A stretch of DNA of 64,000 bases from Inquilinus sp042743185. Lineage in GTDB: Bacteria; Pseudomonadota; Alphaproteobacteria; DSM-16000; Inquilinaceae. The position numbers were made by a program, and so were the translations under genes. The notes beneath the pieces were generated by a model, which saw only the letters and a list, made by a program, of their open reading frames with translations, did no database searches and was not told the origin of the DNA. Below, piece by piece: positions 23,968 to 33,058 of the stretch. How positions within the stretch are numbered: the stretch's first letter is position 1; each line of letters opens with the position of its first letter. The DNA lies in assembly GCF_042743185.1 (NCBI RefSeq), contig NZ_JBHYMS010000011.1, forward strand, positions 1 through 64,000. Reading direction: 5' to 3'.

Positions 23968-25260
23968 TCACCGCTTTCCCAGATGCGGGCTCTCGAAGCC
24001 GAGGTTGCGCAGGCCGCGCTGCACGTCCGGATCGCTCATGAACAGCCGCCACAGCAGGCCGCTGCGGTGGTTCTCGATCATCACCACGATCGGCCCCTGG
24101 TCGATCGCCAGATAGGTGTCGGCCACCCAATCGGCCTGCTCGGAGAAGGCGTCGACGAAGCCGTATCTGTCCCAGATCCGGTCGCCCAGCTTTTCGTAGA
24201 AATGCCGCAGCGCCCGCATCGACTGCTCGGGCGTGTAGGGCATCGCCGACAGGGCCGCGGTCGGGGTGATGACGCCGAGGTCATTGTCCGGCGCATGGGC
24301 CGAATAGCCGCCCGGGGTGTCGCTGGCCGTGAGGCCCCAGCAGTCCGGCCCGTAGCCCTTGAAACCGTTCGGATTGCGGACGCAGTGTTCGTGGTTGATC
24401 AGCGTGTGCCGGCGGTTCTGCTCCCAGTAGTCGGCGTACTGGTCCTTCAGGCCGCGCGGGTCGAGGCCGAGGAAGGAGTAGTGGCTGAAGAACAGCGGCC
24501 CGCCATAGGGCATGCCCAGCGGCAGCTCGATGTCGTAGTAGCTGCGCTGGCTCAGGAACCAGCGGCCGACAGCCCAGCCGCGGTGATAGACCTCGGCGTC
24601 GATGGCGTAGCGCGGCGAGGACGCGGCCATGACATAGGTGATCAGGCACTCGTTCCAGCCGCGGATCTCGTGGCCCAGGCCCCAGCCGTTGTTGGCGCCC
24701 CAGTGCCAGAACAGCACATTCAGCCCGCCGCGCGTGTACCAGTTCCACTCGGTCTCGTTCCACAGCCAGCCGATATGGTTGCGCAGCTCGGTCTCGGCGG
24801 CGGTGTCGCGGTCGAAGTAGCGGCGGGCGGTCAGCAGCCCCTGGAACAGGAAGGCGGTCTCGACCAGGTCGCCGCCATCATCCTTGCGGCTGAACGACAC
24901 CGTGGCGCCCGTGCGACCGTCGAGGAAATGCGGGAACACGCCGTGATGCGAGGTGGTGTGCTCCAGGTGGCGGACGATGGTCATCAACCGCTCCACTGCG
25001 GCCGCTCGCGCGATCCAGCCGCGTTCCGCCGCGACGATGATCGCCATGATGCCGAAGCCGGAGCCGCCGGTCGTGACCCAGTCGTTCGGCGCCTTGCCGG
25101 CGCGGTCGGTGCGGTCGGGGATCATGCCGCTGACCGGATGCGCCACCTCCCAGAAGAACTGGAAGGTCTGGCGCTGCACGAGGTCGAGCAGGGCGTCGTC
25201 CGACAGCGCCGCGGCGCCCTTCTTCGGAGCACGGCGGGTTGCGGCAGGCCGTTTGGTCAT
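23968..25260 (-). CDS. Glucoamylase-family protein PF10091 (GH144-like beta-1,2-glucanase candidate)
   Basis: A 430-aa (alpha/alpha)6-barrel protein of the PF10091 family: LLDLVQRQTFQFFWEVAHP near the start, SGMIPDRT, TTGGSGFGIMAI, HGVFPHFLDG, SYYDIELPLGMPYGGPLFFSHYSFLGLDPRG, and APDNDLGVITPTAALSAMPYTPE. The characterised enzymes closest in architecture are endo-beta-1,2-glucanases (GH144), and the same fold is found in cyclic beta-1,2-glucan synthases. No signal peptide is recognised, so it may act in the cytosol. The start codon overlaps the stop of the ABC gene (ATGA at 25257-25260), which points to a joint function. Confidence 0.82.
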   Translation of the reverse strand: MTKRPAATRRAPKKGAAALSDDALLDLVQRQTFQFFWEVAHPVSGMIPDRTDRAGKAPNDWVTTGGSGFGIMAIIVAAERGWIARAAAVERLMTIVRHLEHTTSHHGVFPHFLDGRTGATVSFSRKDDGGDLVETAFLFQGLLTARRYFDRDTAAETELRNHIGWLWNETEWNWYTRGGLNVLFWHWGANNGWGLGHEIRGWNECLITYVMAASSPRYAIDAEVYHRGWAVGRWFLSQRSYYDIELPLGMPYGGPLFFSHYSFLGLDPRGLKDQYADYWEQNRRHTLINHEHCVRNPNGFKGYGPDCWGLTASDTPGGYSAHAPDNDLGVITPTAALSAMPYTPEQSMRALRHFYEKLGDRIWDRYGFVDAFSEQADWVADTYLAIDQGPIVVMIENHRSGLLWRLFMSDPDVQRGLRNLGFESPHLGKR

Positions 25261-27110
25261 TCCATCGGGTCTCGGTGGTGGAGCAGGGGGGCGAAGCCGG
25301 CGGAGGAGGGGATCGCCCGCCGCGGCGGCCGGCCGATCGGGATCCGGCGCTCGCCCGTGACCTCGTCGGTCAGGTGCAGCCGCAGGACGCGGGTGTAGAA
25401 GCCGTTCTTGACCTCGCGCCGGGCGATGGTGATCACCGCCGTCTCCGGCAGCTCCTGCTCGAAGATCGACATCGCGGTCTTCCGCCGCTCCTCGTCCAGC
25501 GCGTCGACCATCTCGTCGATGAACACCCATTGCGGCTTGTGCAGCAGCAGCCGGGCGAAGGTCAGGGTCTGCAGCTCGTCGCTGGTCAGCTCCTTGTCCC
25601 AGTTCTTGACCTGGTCGAGCGAGATCTCGTGATGCCCCATCTCGGTGCGCCGCAGCGCGGAGCAGATCTGCTCGTCGGTGAAGCCGGATGCAGCCATCGG
25701 GTAGGTCAGGGCATCGCGCAGCGCGCCGGGCGGCAGGTAGGGCCGCTGCGGCAGGAACATGGTGCGGGCCTGGGGCGGCATCAGGATGCGGCCGGTGCCC
25801 CAGGGCCACAGCCCGGCGAAGGCGCGGAACAGCGTGCTCTTGCCGCCGCCGGTGCGGCCGACGATCAGAACGTGCTCGCCCGGCTTGATCTCGACCTGCT
25901 CGTCGTCCAGCACCGCCAGGCCGCCGGCCGACAGCACGCCCAGTTTCTCGAAGCCCAGCGTGTCGCCGGTGCCTTCGGCGATCTCGATCCTGCGCGGCTC
26001 CCCGTTCAGGGTCTCGAGCGTCACCAGGGTCTCACGGAAGCTCATCACGCGCAGCAGCGTCGCCCGCCAGTCGGCCAGGTTGCTGAAGTTGTCGACGTAC
26101 CAGCGCAACGCCTGCTGCACCTGGACGAAGGCGCCGACCGCCACCATCAGCTCGCCGAAGGTCAGGTCACCGCCGAAGTAGCCGGGCGAGGCGACCAGGA
26201 TCGGGGCGACGATGGTGAACCAGCCATAGCCGGCGGTCACCCAGGTCAGGTTGGTGACGGCGCGGACATAGCGCAGCATCACCGTGATGATCCGGTCGAG
26301 GTCGCCGTCCAGCCGGCGCCGCTCATCGGCCTCGCCGCTGTCCAGAGTGATGCCGTCGACATGTTCGTTGACCCGGACCAGCGCCGCGCGCAGATCGGCC
26401 TCGCGGGCGTAGCGTTCGGCATTGATGTTGATCAGCGGCCGGCCGACGCGCCAGCTCACCCAGGAGGCGGCGGCGGCGTAGAGCAGGGCGCACCACACCA
26501 TGTAACCGGGGATCGACAGCGCCATGCCGTCGACCCTGAGGACGATGCCCTGGGACAGGATCCACAGCACGCCAACGAAGCTGATCAGCAGCAGGGTCGA
26601 CTGCAGCAGGCCGATGCCGAGATCGGTCGACAGCTCGGTCAGATGGCGCGTGTCCTCGTGGATGCGCTGGTCCGGGTTCTCGCCGATCTCGCCGGCGCCG
26701 GCCAGGCGGAAGGCGCGCTTCGGCTTCAGCCACTCGCCGAACAGGTCGCGGGTCAGCCCGGCCCGCAGCCGCACCTTGAGCGTCTGGTTGAGCCAGGCCT
26801 GGGCGACATTGAGCGTCAGCAGCACGCCGGCGATGAAGACGAAGACCACCAGCTGATGGAGGAAACCGATCAGGCTCTTCTGCGCCAGCGCGTCGTAGAA
26901 GGGCTGGTTCCAGGCGTTCAGCCGGATCTGCGCCGCCGCGGTCAGGGCGACGACGATGACGACGCCGACGATGAGGATCAGGATCCGCTTCCAGTCGGGC
27001 GATGCCCGCAGCGTCCGGAACAGGGTCAGGAGCTGAGAGGGGAGAGTCTGGCTGACGATCGATGGGCCGTCACCAGCAGCCGTGTGCGACGCCTCGGGCG
27101 CCTGTGCCAT
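25257..27110 (-). CDS. ABC transporter, SbmA/BacA-like membrane domain fused to ATPase (ABCD type)
   Basis: A 617-aa half-transporter. Residues 1-370 form the SbmA/BacA-like membrane domain with several helices (ILILIVGVVIVVALT, LVVFVFIAGVLLTLNVAQ) and the family motif WRWWLT-like region LNAWNQPFYDALAQK. The C-terminal ATPase has Walker A IVGRTGGGKSTLFRAFAGLWPWG. Its signature is degenerate: LTSDELQTLTFARLLLHKP replaces the usual LSLGEQQ. Walker B reads WVFIDEMVDALDEE, without the common ATSALD. Relatives import peptides or very-long-chain acyl compounds. The ATG at 27110 follows an AGGTTC stretch; the frame is open further upstream without homology. It overlaps the glucanase gene by four bases. 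Confidence 0.87.
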   Translation of the reverse strand: MAQAPEASHTAAGDGPSIVSQTLPSQLLTLFRTLRASPDWKRILILIVGVVIVVALTAAAQIRLNAWNQPFYDALAQKSLIGFLHQLVVFVFIAGVLLTLNVAQAWLNQTLKVRLRAGLTRDLFGEWLKPKRAFRLAGAGEIGENPDQRIHEDTRHLTELSTDLGIGLLQSTLLLISFVGVLWILSQGIVLRVDGMALSIPGYMVWCALLYAAAASWVSWRVGRPLININAERYAREADLRAALVRVNEHVDGITLDSGEADERRRLDGDLDRIITVMLRYVRAVTNLTWVTAGYGWFTIVAPILVASPGYFGGDLTFGELMVAVGAFVQVQQALRWYVDNFSNLADWRATLLRVMSFRETLVTLETLNGEPRRIEIAEGTGDTLGFEKLGVLSAGGLAVLDDEQVEIKPGEHVLIVGRTGGGKSTLFRAFAGLWPWGTGRILMPPQARTMFLPQRPYLPPGALRDALTYPMAASGFTDEQICSALRRTEMGHHEISLDQVKNWDKELTSDELQTLTFARLLLHKPQWVFIDEMVDALDEERRKTAMSIFEQELPETAVITIARREVKNGFYTRVLRLHLTDEVTGERRIPIGRPPRRAIPSSAGFAPLLHHRDPME

Positions 27111-27739
27111 TGAACCTGTCCGATCCCTACCGCTTCTTGCGCTCCCCTTCGGGATGCTTGCCTCGATCATACCCAGAGACGCGATGTCGGTCGTGCACCG
27201 AATTGAAACACCAGGTTTTGTGCGGGCTTGCGCTCCCATCACGCCACCCGTTCCGCACGGGCGACGACGCAGCGACGGTAGACTCGGTGGGAAAGCGCCC
27301 CGCAATCGATCGACAATCGTTCAGTGTCGTGACGCACCGAAGCGGCAGAAGAAACCGCTCCCTGCCTCGTCATATCGACAATCATGTCACTTCTAATGAT
27401 CCGCATCTCAGAAACAAAATGACTGCTACATTGAGAGAAAGCTGATAAAATCCAGCGCAAGACAGGATCTCTAATGCAAGGGTAGCATGGAGTCTGGGCC
27501 GATCCTCCATCAATATCGGATGAAGCCGGCGAAACGAGGGCAGCATCGCCACATTGTCGAGTATCGTGAGATTCCGGCCACAGCGATGACCGTCCTGACG
27601 CGGCAATCGACCGAATCTGGCGAGTCAGAGGAATCGAGACATGGGCCGTGTCCATGTCGGCATGGAAACACGGGCCGCCGACCCGGGCTGTGACCGTCGT
27701 AACAGCTGCGCCCGGGCCGTTCCCGGTTGCCTGGCCGCG
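27111..27739. other. Intergenic region without recognisable gene
   Basis: These 629 bp separate two minus-strand units and are less GC-rich than the flanks. Several short frames are open, but none shows a ribosome-binding site, a known motif or convincing codon use. The promoter of the ABC/glucanase unit should lie near 27115-27300. No clear terminator with a T-run was found after the BKACE gene at 27740. Confidence 0.5.
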
Positions 27740-28672
27740 TCAGAACGACACGCGGTCGCCGCCCTTCAGCTCCAGGATCTCGCGGGCCTCGTCCGGCGAG
27801 GCGATCTCGAGGCCGAGCCCCTCGATGATCTGGCGGGCGAGACGGACCTGCTGGGCGTTCGAGTCCGCCAGCTTGCCGGGGCCGGCCCAGAGCGAATCCT
27901 CCAGCCCGACGCGGACATTGCCGCCCATCGCCGCCGCCATCGCCGCGATCGGCAGCTGGTTGCGCCCGGCGCCCAGCACCGACCATTCGTACTGGTCGCC
28001 GAACAGCCGGTCGGCGGTGCGCTTCATATGCGCCACATCCTCCGGATGCGGGCCGATGCCGCCGAGGATGCCGAACACGGTCTGGACGAACAGCGGCGGC
28101 TTCACCAGGCCGCGCTCGAGGAAATGGTGCAGGTTGTAGAGATGCGAGGTGTCGTAGCACTCGAACTCGAAGCGGATGCCGTCGTCGCCCAGCGTCCGCA
28201 ACACGAACTCGATGTCCTTGAAGCTGTTGCGGAACACCAGGTCGCGCGAGGCTTCCAGCGCCTCCGGCTCCCAGGCATGCTTGAACTCCTTGAAGCGGTT
28301 GAGCATCGGGAACAGGCCGAAATTCATCGACCCCATGTTCAGCGACGCGACCTCCGGCTTGAAGGTCTGGGCCGGCAGGATGCGCTCCTCGACCCGCATC
28401 CAGGGGGCGCCGCCGGTGGTCAGGTTCACGACGCAGTTCGAGCGCTGCTTGATCACCTTGAGGAAAGGCTCGAAGGCCTGCGGCGTCTGGTCGGGCTTGC
28501 CGGTCTCCGGGTCGCGGGCGTGCAGATGGACGATGGCGGCCCCGGCCTCGGCCGCGCCGATCGCCGCCTCGGCGATCTCGGCGGCGGTCACCGGCAGGTG
28601 GGGCGACATCGACGGGGTGTGGATCGCCCCGGTGACGGCGCAGGTGATGACGATCTTGCGGCTCTTGGCCAT
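27740..28672 (-). CDS. BKACE family beta-keto acid cleavage enzyme (DUF849)
   Basis: A 310-aa TIM-barrel zinc enzyme of the 3-keto-5-aminohexanoate cleavage family. It begins IVITCAVTGAIHTPSMSPHLPVT and has IVHLHARD near residue 49, where the two His are metal ligands, then NLTTGG and, near the end, GGNVRVGLEDSLW with the conserved Glu. BKACE proteins cleave a beta-keto acid with acetyl-CoA to acetoacetate and a new CoA ester. With the dehydrogenase just upstream, oxidation of a 3-hydroxy acid followed by cleavage is likely, the same logic as in L-carnitine degradation. It is the last gene of the transporter operon, 17 bp after the dehydrogenase. Confidence 0.92.
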   Translation of the reverse strand: MAKSRKIVITCAVTGAIHTPSMSPHLPVTAAEIAEAAIGAAEAGAAIVHLHARDPETGKPDQTPQAFEPFLKVIKQRSNCVVNLTTGGAPWMRVEERILPAQTFKPEVASLNMGSMNFGLFPMLNRFKEFKHAWEPEALEASRDLVFRNSFKDIEFVLRTLGDDGIRFEFECYDTSHLYNLHHFLERGLVKPPLFVQTVFGILGGIGPHPEDVAHMKRTADRLFGDQYEWSVLGAGRNQLPIAAMAAAMGGNVRVGLEDSLWAGPGKLADSNAQQVRLARQIIEGLGLEIASPDEAREILELKGGDRVSF

Positions 28673-28689
28673 CTGGTCTGTCCTCTGGC

Positions 28690-29634
28690 TCAGGAAACGG
28701 TCGGGTCTTCGGGCTGCGCCGCCTTGTGGGCCTTCAGCGCGGCGAGGCGGCGGTCGCGCCAAGCGCTGCGGGCGGCCAGCCGGGCGGCGTCCGGGGCCTC
28801 GCCCCAGCCGGCCAGCAGGCGGGCGACGGTCGGGCCGTCCCACACCTCCGGCTTGGCCGGGTCGGCGGCGAGGCGGCGGTAGAAGCCGGTATAGCGGGCG
28901 CAGTAGTCGGGGATGCCACCCGGCGCGTTCAGCTCGATCGTGCCGAAGGGGCCGAGGAAGGACCAGCGCAGGCCGAGCCCGTCCTTGATGGTCTTGTCCA
29001 AGTCCTGCGGACTGATCACGCCGTCGCCGACCAGCCGGAAGGCCTCGGCCAGGAGGGCGCCCTGCAGGCGGTTCAGCACGAAGCCCTCGACCTCGCTGTG
29101 GACCGTGACCGGCTCCTGCCCGACGGCGCTGTAGATCCGACGCGCCCGCTCGATCGTCTCCGGCGCGGTCCAGGGCGCGCCGCACAGCTCGACCACCGGC
29201 ACCAGATGCGGCGGGTTCACCGGATGAGCGACCAGGCAGCGGTCGCGACCGGCGAGGCCCTCGGTGAAGCGCGAGGCGACGATGGCCGAGGTGGAGGAGG
29301 CGAGGATCGCGTCGCGCGGCGCCAGCCGGTCCAGCTCGGCGAAGGCCGCGCGCTTGATCCCGACGTCCTCGGGAAGGTTCTCCTGCACCAGCTCGGCCTC
29401 GGCCACAGCCTCAGCCATCGACTCTGCGGCCCGGACCCGCGCCGCAGCGCCGGCCGGGTCGTCGACCAGGCCGTGGCTGGCGAGATCCACCAGCCCCTCG
29501 GCGATCAGCCCCGGCGCGGCGTCGAGGGCGGCGGCGCTGGCGTCGGTCAGCCGCACCTGCCAGCCGGCGGCGGCGAAGACGATCGCCCAGGATCGGCCGA
29601 TCAGCCCGGTGCCGATGATCGCGACGGTCGACAT
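28690..29634 (-). CDS. 3-hydroxyacyl-CoA dehydrogenase family protein (lambda-crystallin/carnitine dehydrogenase-like)
   Basis: A 314-aa NAD-dependent dehydrogenase. The N-terminal Rossmann motif is IIGTGLIGRSWAIVFAAAGW, followed by VQENLPEDVGIK, the catalytic-region SSTSAI and HPVNPPHLVPVVEL, and a 6-phosphogluconate-type C-terminal domain (EGFVLNRLQGALLAEAFRL). It resembles lambda-crystallin (L-gulonate dehydrogenase) and L-carnitine dehydrogenase without the fused thioesterase that many alphaproteobacterial carnitine enzymes have. It would oxidise a 3-hydroxy acid to the 3-keto acid used by BKACE. A good ribosome-binding site (GAAAGGAACG) precedes the ATG. Confidence 0.9.
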   Translation of the reverse strand: MSTVAIIGTGLIGRSWAIVFAAAGWQVRLTDASAAALDAAPGLIAEGLVDLASHGLVDDPAGAAARVRAAESMAEAVAEAELVQENLPEDVGIKRAAFAELDRLAPRDAILASSTSAIVASRFTEGLAGRDRCLVAHPVNPPHLVPVVELCGAPWTAPETIERARRIYSAVGQEPVTVHSEVEGFVLNRLQGALLAEAFRLVGDGVISPQDLDKTIKDGLGLRWSFLGPFGTIELNAPGGIPDYCARYTGFYRRLAADPAKPEVWDGPTVARLLAGWGEAPDAARLAARSAWRDRRLAALKAHKAAQPEDPTVS

Positions 29635-29647
29635 GCGTTCCTTCCTT

Positions 29648-32182
29648 TCACAGCCAGAGCACCTTGCGGCGCAGGTCGAGGTCGTCCCGCAGCGCCTGCG
29701 ACGGGCCGGCATGGATCACGCGGCCCCGCTCCAGCGCCACGGTACGATCGGACAGGGCGAGCGCCAGGTCCAGATTGTGGTCGACGATGACGATCGAGAG
29801 GTCTTGGCGCAGCCGGTCGAAGCTCTCGAACAGCTGCTCGACCACCGCCGGGGCCAGCCCCTCGAACGGCTCGTCCAGCAGCAGCACCCGGACGTCGCCG
29901 GATAGGGCGCGGGCCACCGCCACCATCTGCTGCTCGCCGCCCGACAGGTAGTCGGCCGGGGTGTGCAGCCGTTCCCGGATCCGCGGGAAGTACTCGAAAA
30001 TGCGGTCGAGGTCCCAATGCGTGCCGTGGCCGCTGCGCCGCTGCGACCGGCCGAGGCCGAGATTCTCGGCGACGGTCATGCCGGCGAACAGGCCGCGCCC
30101 CTGCGGCACGTAGCCGATCCCCAGCCGCGCGATCGCCGCCGACGGCAGCCCGGCGATCTCGGCGCCGTCCAGCCGGATGCTGCCGGTGGCGGGCGGGGCG
30201 ATGCCGATCAGGGTCTTCAGCAGGGTCGACTTGCCGGCGCCGTTGCGGCCCAGCAGGGCGACGATCTCGTGCCGGTGCAGGGCGAAGGCGACATCGGCCA
30301 GGATGTGGCTCTTGCCGTAGAAGGTGTTGACGCCCTCCAGGCCCAGCAGCGTCTCGGGTTCGGCGGCGCTGGGCCGCGGCTTCGCCGCCACCGCGGCGGC
30401 GCCGGAGCCGATATAGACCTCCTGCACCCGGGGATCGCCGCGGGCGTCCTCGACCGTGCCGTCGACCAGCACCCGGCCCTCGTTCATCACCGTCACCGCA
30501 TCGGCGATCTGGAACACGCGGTCGAGGTCGTGCTCGACCAGCAGCACCGGGATATCGGCGGAGATGTGCTTGACGATGTCGCCAACGCGCTGCCGCTCCG
30601 CCGCCGCCAGCCCGGCCAGCGGCTCGTCCAGCAGCAGCAGGCGCGGCCGGGTGGCGAGCGCCAGCCCCATGTCGAGCAGCCGCTGCCCGCCATAGGACAG
30701 GGTGCCGGCCTCGGCCCGCTCGATCCCCGTCAGGCCGAGATATCGCAGCAGCGCCGCGGTCTCGGCCTCGATCTCCGGGATGGCGCGGGCGGCGCGCCAG
30801 GGGGCGAAGCGCCGCGGGTGCCGCGCCTGCACCGCCAGCCGCAGGTTCTCCTCGACGCTCAGCGCCGGGAACAGGTTGGTGATCTGGAACGACCGGCCGA
30901 TGCCGGCGGCGCAGATCCGCTCCGGCGCCAGGCCGGCGATGTCGCACCCGTGCAGGGCGATGCCGCCGGCGTCGGGCGTGAACATCCCGGACAGCAGGTT
31001 GAACGCCGTGGTCTTGCCGGCGCCGTTCGGCCCGATCAGCGCGTGCAGCGACCGGTCGCGGACCGCGATGTCGACGCCTTCGACCGCGCGGATGCCGCCG
31101 AAATGCTTCGCGAGACCCGAGGCGACGAGGACCGGCCCGCCGCCATGGCCGGCCGGGCGCAGGAAATCCGGCAGGGCGCCGGCGGCTCCGGCCTGCCGGC
31201 CGGCCATCGCCGCGGTCCCCGCCGGCGGTGGGCGCAGGGTGGTCAGGATGCGTCCCGCGATGCCGACAAGGCCGTTCGGCGAGAACAGGATGAAGCCGAC
31301 GAAGAGCAGCCCGAACCACAGCAGCCAGTCCGGCGTCCAGATCGACAGGAACTCGCGGAACAGGATGTAGAACAGGGCCCCGAGCGCCGGCCCCAGGAAG
31401 CTGCGCATGCCGCCGATCACGACCATGGCCAGGAGCTCGCCGGAGAAGGCGATCGACAGCGGGTCGGCCGAGGCGAAGCGGTGGTTGAACACCGAAAGCA
31501 CGCCGGCCAGGCCCGTGATTCCCGCCGACAAGGCGAAGCCCAGCAGCTTGATGCGCGTGGTCGGGTAGCCGATGAAGCGCGCCCGCTGCTCGTTCTCGCG
31601 GATCGCGACCAGCACGGTTCCGGCCGGCGAGGCGTGGAAGCGCCGCAGCGCCAGCACGACGGCGAAGCCGATCACGGCGACCATGGCGTAGTAGGTCCAG
31701 GACTCCTCGAGGTCGAAGCCCAGCAGCGCGCCGCGCCGCAGCCCGCCGAGCCCGTTCTCGCCGCCGGTCAGGGCGGTCCACCGGAAGGCGACGGCGTAGA
31801 GCAGGGCGGTCAGCGCCAGGGTCAGAAGCGAGAAATAGACGCCGCGCCGCCGCAGCACCAGCAGGCCGGCGGCGGCCGCAGCAATCAGGACGAAGGCGAC
31901 GGCGAACAGGCCCGGCAGCACGATCCCGCCGGGAAACCAGTGCAGCTGCGCCAGAGCCGCGGCATAGGCGGCGAGGCCGAACCAGGCGCCATGGCCGAAG
32001 GAGACTAGGCCGGTCCGCCCGACCAGGATGTTGAGGCCCAGGCAGGCGATGGCGAAGACCACGACGTCGGTCGCCGAGGTCAGGGTCAACCCGACCGCGA
32101 GCAGCAGCCAGGGCAGCAGCACCAGCCCGAGCGCGGCAACGATGAGGGCGAGGACATCCTTCCGCATCCCGGACATCCTCAT
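29648..32182 (-). CDS. Fused branched-chain-type ABC transporter: LivM permease-LivG ATPase-LivF ATPase
   Basis: A single 844-aa frame carries three normally separate subunits. Residues 1-330 are a LivM-like permease (LNILVGRTGLVSFGHGAWFGLAAYAAAL, GGMRSFLGPALGALFY). From about 350 to 590 is a LivG-like ATPase (Walker A IGPNGAGKTT, signature LSYGGQRLLDMGLAL, Walker B LLLLDEPLAGL). From about 610 to the end is a LivF-like ATPase (LLGRNGAGKSTLLKTL, LSGGEQQMVAVARAL, VLLLDEPFEGL). LivM-LivG fusions are familiar, triple fusions less so. It overlaps livH by four bases (ATGA) and would import an amino-acid-like or hydroxy-acid substrate for the dehydrogenase and BKACE. Confidence 0.93.
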   Translation of the reverse strand: MRMSGMRKDVLALIVAALGLVLLPWLLLAVGLTLTSATDVVVFAIACLGLNILVGRTGLVSFGHGAWFGLAAYAAALAQLHWFPGGIVLPGLFAVAFVLIAAAAAGLLVLRRRGVYFSLLTLALTALLYAVAFRWTALTGGENGLGGLRRGALLGFDLEESWTYYAMVAVIGFAVVLALRRFHASPAGTVLVAIRENEQRARFIGYPTTRIKLLGFALSAGITGLAGVLSVFNHRFASADPLSIAFSGELLAMVVIGGMRSFLGPALGALFYILFREFLSIWTPDWLLWFGLLFVGFILFSPNGLVGIAGRILTTLRPPPAGTAAMAGRQAGAAGALPDFLRPAGHGGGPVLVASGLAKHFGGIRAVEGVDIAVRDRSLHALIGPNGAGKTTAFNLLSGMFTPDAGGIALHGCDIAGLAPERICAAGIGRSFQITNLFPALSVEENLRLAVQARHPRRFAPWRAARAIPEIEAETAALLRYLGLTGIERAEAGTLSYGGQRLLDMGLALATRPRLLLLDEPLAGLAAAERQRVGDIVKHISADIPVLLVEHDLDRVFQIADAVTVMNEGRVLVDGTVEDARGDPRVQEVYIGSGAAAVAAKPRPSAAEPETLLGLEGVNTFYGKSHILADVAFALHRHEIVALLGRNGAGKSTLLKTLIGIAPPATGSIRLDGAEIAGLPSAAIARLGIGYVPQGRGLFAGMTVAENLGLGRSQRRSGHGTHWDLDRIFEYFPRIRERLHTPADYLSGGEQQMVAVARALSGDVRVLLLDEPFEGLAPAVVEQLFESFDRLRQDLSIVIVDHNLDLALALSDRTVALERGRVIHAGPSQALRDDLDLRRKVLWL

Positions 32183-33054
32183 TCGAAGCGCAGGATGCGC
32201 TCGCCGAACAGGCCGCGCGGGCGCAGCAGCAGGACGAGCGCCATCAGCGCGTAGACCGCGGCCTCGGCGGCGGAGGGGTAGACCGTCACCATCACCCCGC
32301 GCAGCGCGCCGACGAGGAGGGCGGCCAGGACCACGCCCCAGAAGGAGCCGAGCCCGCCGATGACCACGACGACGAAGGCCCCGGTCAGGATCTCGGCCCC
32401 CATGGCGGGATGGACGCCGGCGATCGGCGCCAGCATCACTCCGGCCAGCGCCGCCAGGCCGACGCCGAGGAAGACCACGGCGCCCATATAGGGGGCGAGC
32501 GAGATGCCCAGCGCCCCGACCATGTCGGGGTTCTGCACGCCGGCGCGCACCACCCGGCCGAAGGCGGTGCGCTGCAGCAGCCACCACAGAGCCGCGACGA
32601 TGACGACGACGCCGGCCAGGATGGTCAGCCGATAGCGCGACAGCACGAAGTCGCCGAGGAAGACCTGGCCGCGCAGCATCCGCGGGATGGAATAGGGCAG
32701 GGGCGCCGCGCCGAAGCCCATGCGCAGCAGCTGCTCGATCACCATGGCCAGGCCGAAGGTCAGCAGCAGCGACAGGATCGGGTCGGCCCGGTAGAAGCGT
32801 CGGAACAGGAATCGTTCCAGCAGCAGCCCCAGCAGCCCGACGGCCACCGGGGCGGCGACCAGCGACCCGCCATAGCCGATGCTGGGCGTCAACGACACCG
32901 CCAGATAGGCGCCGATGGCGTAGAAGGCGCCATGCGCCAGGTTGACGATGCCGCCGAGGCTGAAGATCAGCGACAGCCCCAGCGCGATCAGCAAGGTGAT
33001 CGCACCGGTGAACAGGCCGTTGACGATCTGCTCGGTCAGGAGGGCGACGACCAC
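32179..33054 (-). CDS. Branched-chain amino-acid-type ABC transporter permease LivH-like
   Basis: A 291-aa integral membrane permease with about eight hydrophobic segments. Its LivH family features are ITLLIALGLSLIFSLGGIVNLAHGAFYAIGAYL, LTFGLAMVIEQLLR, GVQNPDMVGALGI (coupling region) and VVVIGGLGSFWGVVLAALLVG. It starts on GTG at 33054, four bases after the binding-protein stop, and its own stop overlaps the fused LivMGF gene. It forms the membrane pore together with the LivM part of that fusion. Confidence 0.93.
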   Translation of the reverse strand: MVVALLTEQIVNGLFTGAITLLIALGLSLIFSLGGIVNLAHGAFYAIGAYLAVSLTPSIGYGGSLVAAPVAVGLLGLLLERFLFRRFYRADPILSLLLTFGLAMVIEQLLRMGFGAAPLPYSIPRMLRGQVFLGDFVLSRYRLTILAGVVVIVAALWWLLQRTAFGRVVRAGVQNPDMVGALGISLAPYMGAVVFLGVGLAALAGVMLAPIAGVHPAMGAEILTGAFVVVVIGGLGSFWGVVLAALLVGALRGVMVTVYPSAAEAAVYALMALVLLLRPRGLFGERILRFE

Positions 33055-33058
33055 AGGG

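Noticed and set aside
27239..27655. Possible 138-codon gene on the minus strand in the intergenic region
   Set aside because: Codon use is irregular and Cys/Ser-rich, no ribosome-binding site or motif is seen, and overlapping frames are equally open.
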